Shown: piece after piece, positions 60,700 to 64,000 of the stretch
How positions within the stretch are numbered: position 1 is the stretch's first letter
How the letters are laid out: every line of letters starts with the position of its first letter
DNA from: Alcaligenaceae bacterium
Lineage (GTDB): Bacteria > Pseudomonadota > Gammaproteobacteria > Burkholderiales > Burkholderiaceae_B
Assembly: GCA_013416435.1 (NCBI GenBank)
Contig: JACCEN010000008.1
Coordinates: forward strand, 180,160-244,159
Reading direction: 5' to 3'
Length of the DNA stretch: 64,000 nucleotides
Made by a program: the position numbers and the translations under genes
Notes under the pieces: generated by a model
What the model saw: only the letters and a program-made list of their open reading frames with translations
Databases searched by the model: none
What the model was told of the DNA's origin: nothing

Positions 60700-63576
60700 C
60701 TATGCGACTGTATCGATCTCGTGCAGATACTGTTTGATGTCGACTTCGTCGATTTGATCGGGATTCAAGAATTTCTTGCTGTATGACATATAGACGCCGC
60801 TGGTAAGGAAGAGCCGGAACAGGTGGGCGTCGATATGCCGGCTGCCGGCCATGCCGGCAAGTATGTTCAGCGACTCGGACAGCGTCTTTGCGGACTTGTA
60901 GGGCCGATCCGCCGCCGTGAGCGCTTCGAATATGTCGGCGATGGTCATGATGCGTTCGGCGATGCCCATATCGCTTTCTCCGAGTCGGCGCGGATAGCCC
61001 GTTCCGTCCAGCTTCTCGTGATGCGCGCCCGCGATCTCGGGGACGCGCTTCAGATGCTCGGGGAAGGGCAGGCTATCAAGCATGATGATGGTCTGGACGA
61101 TATGCTCGTTGATCTTGAACCGCTCCTCGGGCGTCAGCGTGCCCCGGCGGACGGACAAGTTATACAGCTCGCCATAGTTGTTCATATGTGTGGGAATCTG
61201 CATATCGAAACCCCATTCGTTGCGGGGGTCGTCCTTTGCCACGGGAGGCCTGTGCTTGCCCCAACCCACGATATGCTCGGTCTTGTCGGCAAGCAGCCGT
61301 TCTTCGGCCGGCAAGACGTGGCTGCATGCCGGGTCCAGCCTGGCGAGCTCATAAGGAGCCAGGCCGAGACGCTTGTCGAAATGGCGCAACCAGCGGGTTT
61401 CACCGATGCGCTTCAAGCGTTCGATATCCTCGTCGTCCATATACTCGCCGCCAATGTTGGCTGCGGCGACAAAAGCAAAATCCGCCCGAAGACTGGCGTG
61501 ACGACGGTGGAGTTCAGCTTCCAGGGCGCTACGGTTCTCGCCGCGTGCGACGCCTTGCCAGTAGGTTATCTCGGCGTCTCGCCATAAGATGTCGAAGCGC
61601 GTGCGAATTTCATGGATGCGGTTGTACTGGGTTTCGAGCTTGGTGGCTTTGTCCATCACCGACTCGGGGCTAGTGATCTTCCCGCAGTCGTGAAGCCAGG
61701 ACGCGACCCGGAACTCGTAGCGCTCGGCGTCGCTCATTTTAAAGTCCGCGTAGGGCCCGCTGACAGCGGCTACGGCTTCGTCCATCAACATCTGGGCCAG
61801 CTCAGGCACTCGTTCGCAGTGTCTGCCCGTATAGGGACTCTTTGCATCGATAGCGTTGGCCAGAACCATGATGATGGCGTCGATCAGCTGTTGCTGGGCT
61901 TCGATCAATTGACGTGTTTCGATGGCGACGGAAGCGGCTCCGGATAGCCCTTGAACGAAACGCCGAAAGGATTGTTGCCCATCGATGTCCGCGGCCTGTT
62001 CGGCGGCAAGCTGAAGCACCAATACGCCGAGCGCCCCGCCATTACGGTCGTGGAGGGTGCAGGACAGATACTGCGCGTCTTCCTGGCCAAGCTGCTGGGT
62101 GACAGAGGACTCCAGGTCGTCGAAAGATGCTGTAGACGGGTCCAGGCTGAGGGGGTAGTCATGACGCCCGGAAGGGGCCGCCTTCAGCAGCATTTTCGAG
62201 CCTTGGTCAAATAGATACACGGCACCGTTGTCTGCGCCGAAAGCCTCTACCAAGCGGACGAGTACCTCGTCCAGCATGTGGTCGAGATGCGTTTCGTGAT
62301 TCAAGGCCAGGGTGATGGCCTGAAAGTTGTCTATGGTCTTGGACATGCTGCCCATCACGCGGCTCAGTTCACGTATTTCAATAATGTGCGAGGGCGCCCC
62401 GACTGGATTGCTGAAGTCGAACTTGGATTGAGCGCGAACCTGATCCGCGAGTTTGCGCAAGGGGGCGCCTATCCGGCGGCCCAGGGCGATCGCGATTGTA
62501 AGCAGTATAAGGACCAGTACGCTTATCCATAGTATTTCGTCGAGCAGGGCCCGACGCGCGCCGACCAGCAGCTCTGCGGCCGGGACGGCGATAAGCAATT
62601 GCGCACCGACGTCTGGAAAGTGAACGAGCGGGGCGCGCATTCCGTACCATTTTTCGCCGTCCACCGAGTACAGGCGTGGAGCGAGGCCGTCTGGCGGGCG
62701 CTTGAACAGGCTCGCCAGGCTGGGAATGCCAAGCTTGCTGACGTGGGGCATGTGCAATTCCCCGCTATTGTCGGCCACGACGTTCGTCGGTGAGTTGGCG
62801 TTGACAATGACGGTGCCCTCGCCGTCGAGGACCACCAGTTTTGAGTTGGGTGTCAGGCGCAGATCGCCGATCTCAGTATTCAAGTCGGCAAGCGCGACGT
62901 CCATGCCGACCACCGTCTCGCCGTCAGGGCTGCGTTGAGCCAGCGTGATGCCTGCTTCCCTGGTCGTATAAAAGACGTAGGGGTGTATAAGCGCGGTGTC
63001 CCTTCTTGCTGCGGCCTGCAAAAACCATGGCCGGGTTCGCGGATCAAAGTGATAGTCCGGCGGCGCTTCGGTGGCCAACAGATTCAGCTGCGAGTCGTAG
63101 AAGCGCCATTCCCCTTTGAGCTCGCCGGGACGAGAGAGGCTCATGGTCTGCACGAGAAAATGCGTGCCTTGAGGCGCTGAAAACCGTTGCTGCAACTCAG
63201 TGTTGAACAACTCCCTTAGCAGGATGAACTCGCCATTTGAATAGCCTACATATATAGCGCTCAACATTTCATTGGCATTCAGGCTTTCTGCAAGCGCGGG
63301 CAGCCGGTCGAGGCGAGCGGTAAGGTCAGTAGCGTGCGTGATTGGATCGATGGCCAGCAGGCGAACGACATTCTGGGGAGGATCGACCAGACGGCGCGCC
63401 CTTTCATTCAGCGTGCGGGCCAGTTGCTGGGCGGATTCGCCTGCGGCGGAAACCATGAGCCGTTCAACGCCAAGGTAGTTCTTCCAGGCTAGGACGCCGC
63501 CTAGCAATAGAAGACTGCAAGTGATCGCCAACGCCATGAAGGCCTGGATTGAAATGCCGCGTGTTGGGTTATTCAT
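60700..63576 (-). CDS. Cache-HAMP-GAF-HD-GYP cyclic-di-GMP phosphodiesterase-type sensor
   Basis: A 958-residue membrane sensor. It has a helix at about 10-32, a large periplasmic Cache-type domain to about 345 (YHFDPRTRPWFLQAA is a dCache hallmark), a second helix at about 350-370, then HAMP. A GAF domain lies around 425-560. The HD-GYP output carries HDCGK near 628 and HHEKLDGTGYP near 857, with an insertion between, so metal-dependent c-di-GMP hydrolysis is expected. I chose Met 63576, which places the first helix normally; the frame continues into a repeat array. The ligand sensed is unknown. Confidence 0.88.
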   Translation of the reverse strand: MNNPTRGISIQAFMALAITCSLLLLGGVLAWKNYLGVERLMVSAAGESAQQLARTLNERARRLVDPPQNVVRLLAIDPITHATDLTARLDRLPALAESLNANEMLSAIYVGYSNGEFILLRELFNTELQQRFSAPQGTHFLVQTMSLSRPGELKGEWRFYDSQLNLLATEAPPDYHFDPRTRPWFLQAAARRDTALIHPYVFYTTREAGITLAQRSPDGETVVGMDVALADLNTEIGDLRLTPNSKLVVLDGEGTVIVNANSPTNVVADNSGELHMPHVSKLGIPSLASLFKRPPDGLAPRLYSVDGEKWYGMRAPLVHFPDVGAQLLIAVPAAELLVGARRALLDEILWISVLVLILLTIAIALGRRIGAPLRKLADQVRAQSKFDFSNPVGAPSHIIEIRELSRVMGSMSKTIDNFQAITLALNHETHLDHMLDEVLVRLVEAFGADNGAVYLFDQGSKMLLKAAPSGRHDYPLSLDPSTASFDDLESSVTQQLGQEDAQYLSCTLHDRNGGALGVLVLQLAAEQAADIDGQQSFRRFVQGLSGAASVAIETRQLIEAQQQLIDAIIMVLANAIDAKSPYTGRHCERVPELAQMLMDEAVAAVSGPYADFKMSDAERYEFRVASWLHDCGKITSPESVMDKATKLETQYNRIHEIRTRFDILWRDAEITYWQGVARGENRSALEAELHRRHASLRADFAFVAAANIGGEYMDDEDIERLKRIGETRWLRHFDKRLGLAPYELARLDPACSHVLPAEERLLADKTEHIVGWGKHRPPVAKDDPRNEWGFDMQIPTHMNNYGELYNLSVRRGTLTPEERFKINEHIVQTIIMLDSLPFPEHLKRVPEIAGAHHEKLDGTGYPRRLGESDMGIAERIMTIADIFEALTAADRPYKSAKTLSESLNILAGMAGSRHIDAHLFRLFLTSGVYMSYSKKFLNPDQIDEVDIKQYLHEIDTVA

Positions 63577-63646
63577 GATGGCCCATAAGTAAGTGGCTGT
63601 TACTTTGCGTGCACGTCGACTATACATGTAAATGGAGTCATCATGA

Positions 63647-63755
63647 GGGGTCAGACCCGAACAGGGTCTGACCCCAACCACTCGCCGCCCCGGGATCATC
63701 CCGGGGTCAGACCCCGCACGGGGTCTGACCCCTCATCAAGCTCAGGTCTGACCCC
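63647..63755. repeat. Palindromic repeat cluster upstream of the HD-GYP gene
   Basis: A 29-base variant unit at 63647-63675, a full unit at 63703-63732 and a partial half-site at 63744-63755. The intervening CCCCGGGATCATCCCGGGG at 63688-63706 is a separate small palindrome. Confidence 0.85.
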
Positions 63756-63868
63756 TTACCAATCAAGGGTTTACCCGATTCATTGAATGCTTACCTGCTT
63801 TTGATGACAGTATGACTTGCGCGGTGTGGAGAATTGATGCTATAGTTCGTTTCCTCGCTGACGGGCAT

Positions 63869-63884
63869 CTAGGGTTTTCCCTAG
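63869..63884. promoter_or_regulatory. CTAGGG-TTTT-CCCTAG palindrome near right edge
   Basis: Perfect 6-bp arms around TTTT. The surrounding 63760-64000 shows no recognisable gene. A possible sigma-70 promoter (TTGCGC, 18 bases, TATAGT) lies just upstream at about 63818-63847 on the plus strand, so this may be the leader of a gene beyond the window, with the palindrome as operator or mRNA hairpin. Confidence 0.4.
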
Positions 63885-64000
63885 TCGGCAGTGGGCAGCA
63901 AGACCGCGAGGTCGTGCGGCGGCAAGGCCGGTGCCTTGTGTTGCGGATGAGTTGCAGCGCAAGGGGGTTGAAGGAAATAAAGTCAGCCCCGATTTGACAC

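Noticed and set aside
15939..63755. Regular repeats considered as CRISPR
   Set aside because: Units are palindromic, irregularly spaced by hundreds to thousands of bases, and no cas genes are present.
63812..63997. A 61-codon frame at the right edge
   Set aside because: No RBS, no similarity, and it overlaps the palindrome and promoter-like sequence.

Overview
The window looks like chromosomal DNA of a Burkholderiales bacterium, most likely Alcaligenaceae (Bordetella/Achromobacter/Pusillimonas relatives). I infer this from the GC-rich codon use, seven intact Bug-type (TctC) periplasmic receptors plus one remnant, abundant LysR regulators, and the family mix. No search was run. I see no rRNA, tRNA, CRISPR array or replication origin.

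Layout. 1-6.1 kb: a catabolic operon for a carboxylated (probably branched sugar-acid) substrate: RuBisCO-like protein (cut by the left edge), PhyH-type dioxygenase, DctPQM TRAP transporter and a DUF1537-type sugar-acid kinase. 6.1-7.4 kb: a gene graveyard with remnants of a GMC oxidoreductase, an IS5-like transposase, a CaiB/BaiF CoA-transferase and a PaaI thioesterase. 7.5-15.4 kb: an RlmN-family methyltransferase, then 2-hydroxyacid metabolism (D-2-hydroxyacid dehydrogenase and FMN-dependent L-2-hydroxyacid dehydrogenase) interleaved with three Bug receptors and a LysR. 15.4-20.5 kb: lipoprotein, MarR and siderophore-interacting protein (divergent), a divergent NADAR-like protein, a small MscS channel and a SoxC/SoxD-like sulfite dehydrogenase pair. 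20.5-23.8 kb: LysR, D-tartrate dehydratase and Bug.

23.9-35.6 kb is the most interesting part. It holds a truncated MetC-type lyase, an ArgE-like deacylase, a LysR, then a tightly coupled operon: thiol dioxygenase, C-S lyase, four-domain rhodanese, polar amino-acid ABC transporter, a second ArgE-like deacylase and a Bug receptor. Together these could take up, deacylate, cleave and oxidise an S-substituted (N-acyl) cysteine. 35.7-44.2 kb: D-aminoacylase-like amidohydrolase, LysR, Bug, degenerate DNA, FAD amino-acid oxidase-like enzyme with divergent GntR regulator, aldehyde dehydrogenase. 44.4-49.5 kb: a haem-copper oxidase cluster with a CoxA-CoxC fusion and an antisense DUF2231 gene. 49.6-54.2 kb: DUF411 protein, small membrane protein, a radical SAM protein behind a LexA-box-bearing perfect inverted repeat, Sir2 deacetylase, crotonase remnant, SDR. 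54.5-60.7 kb: orphan TctA permease, N-carbamoyl-D-amino-acid hydrolase, LysR, Bug, D-aminoacylase. 60.7-64 kb: Cache-GAF-HD-GYP signalling protein and a short regulatory-looking right edge.

A 30-bp palindromic intergenic repeat occurs many times at 15.9-23.9 kb and 41.9-63.8 kb. I saw none at 1-15.9 kb or 24-41.8 kb. Several copies lie exactly between convergent gene ends.
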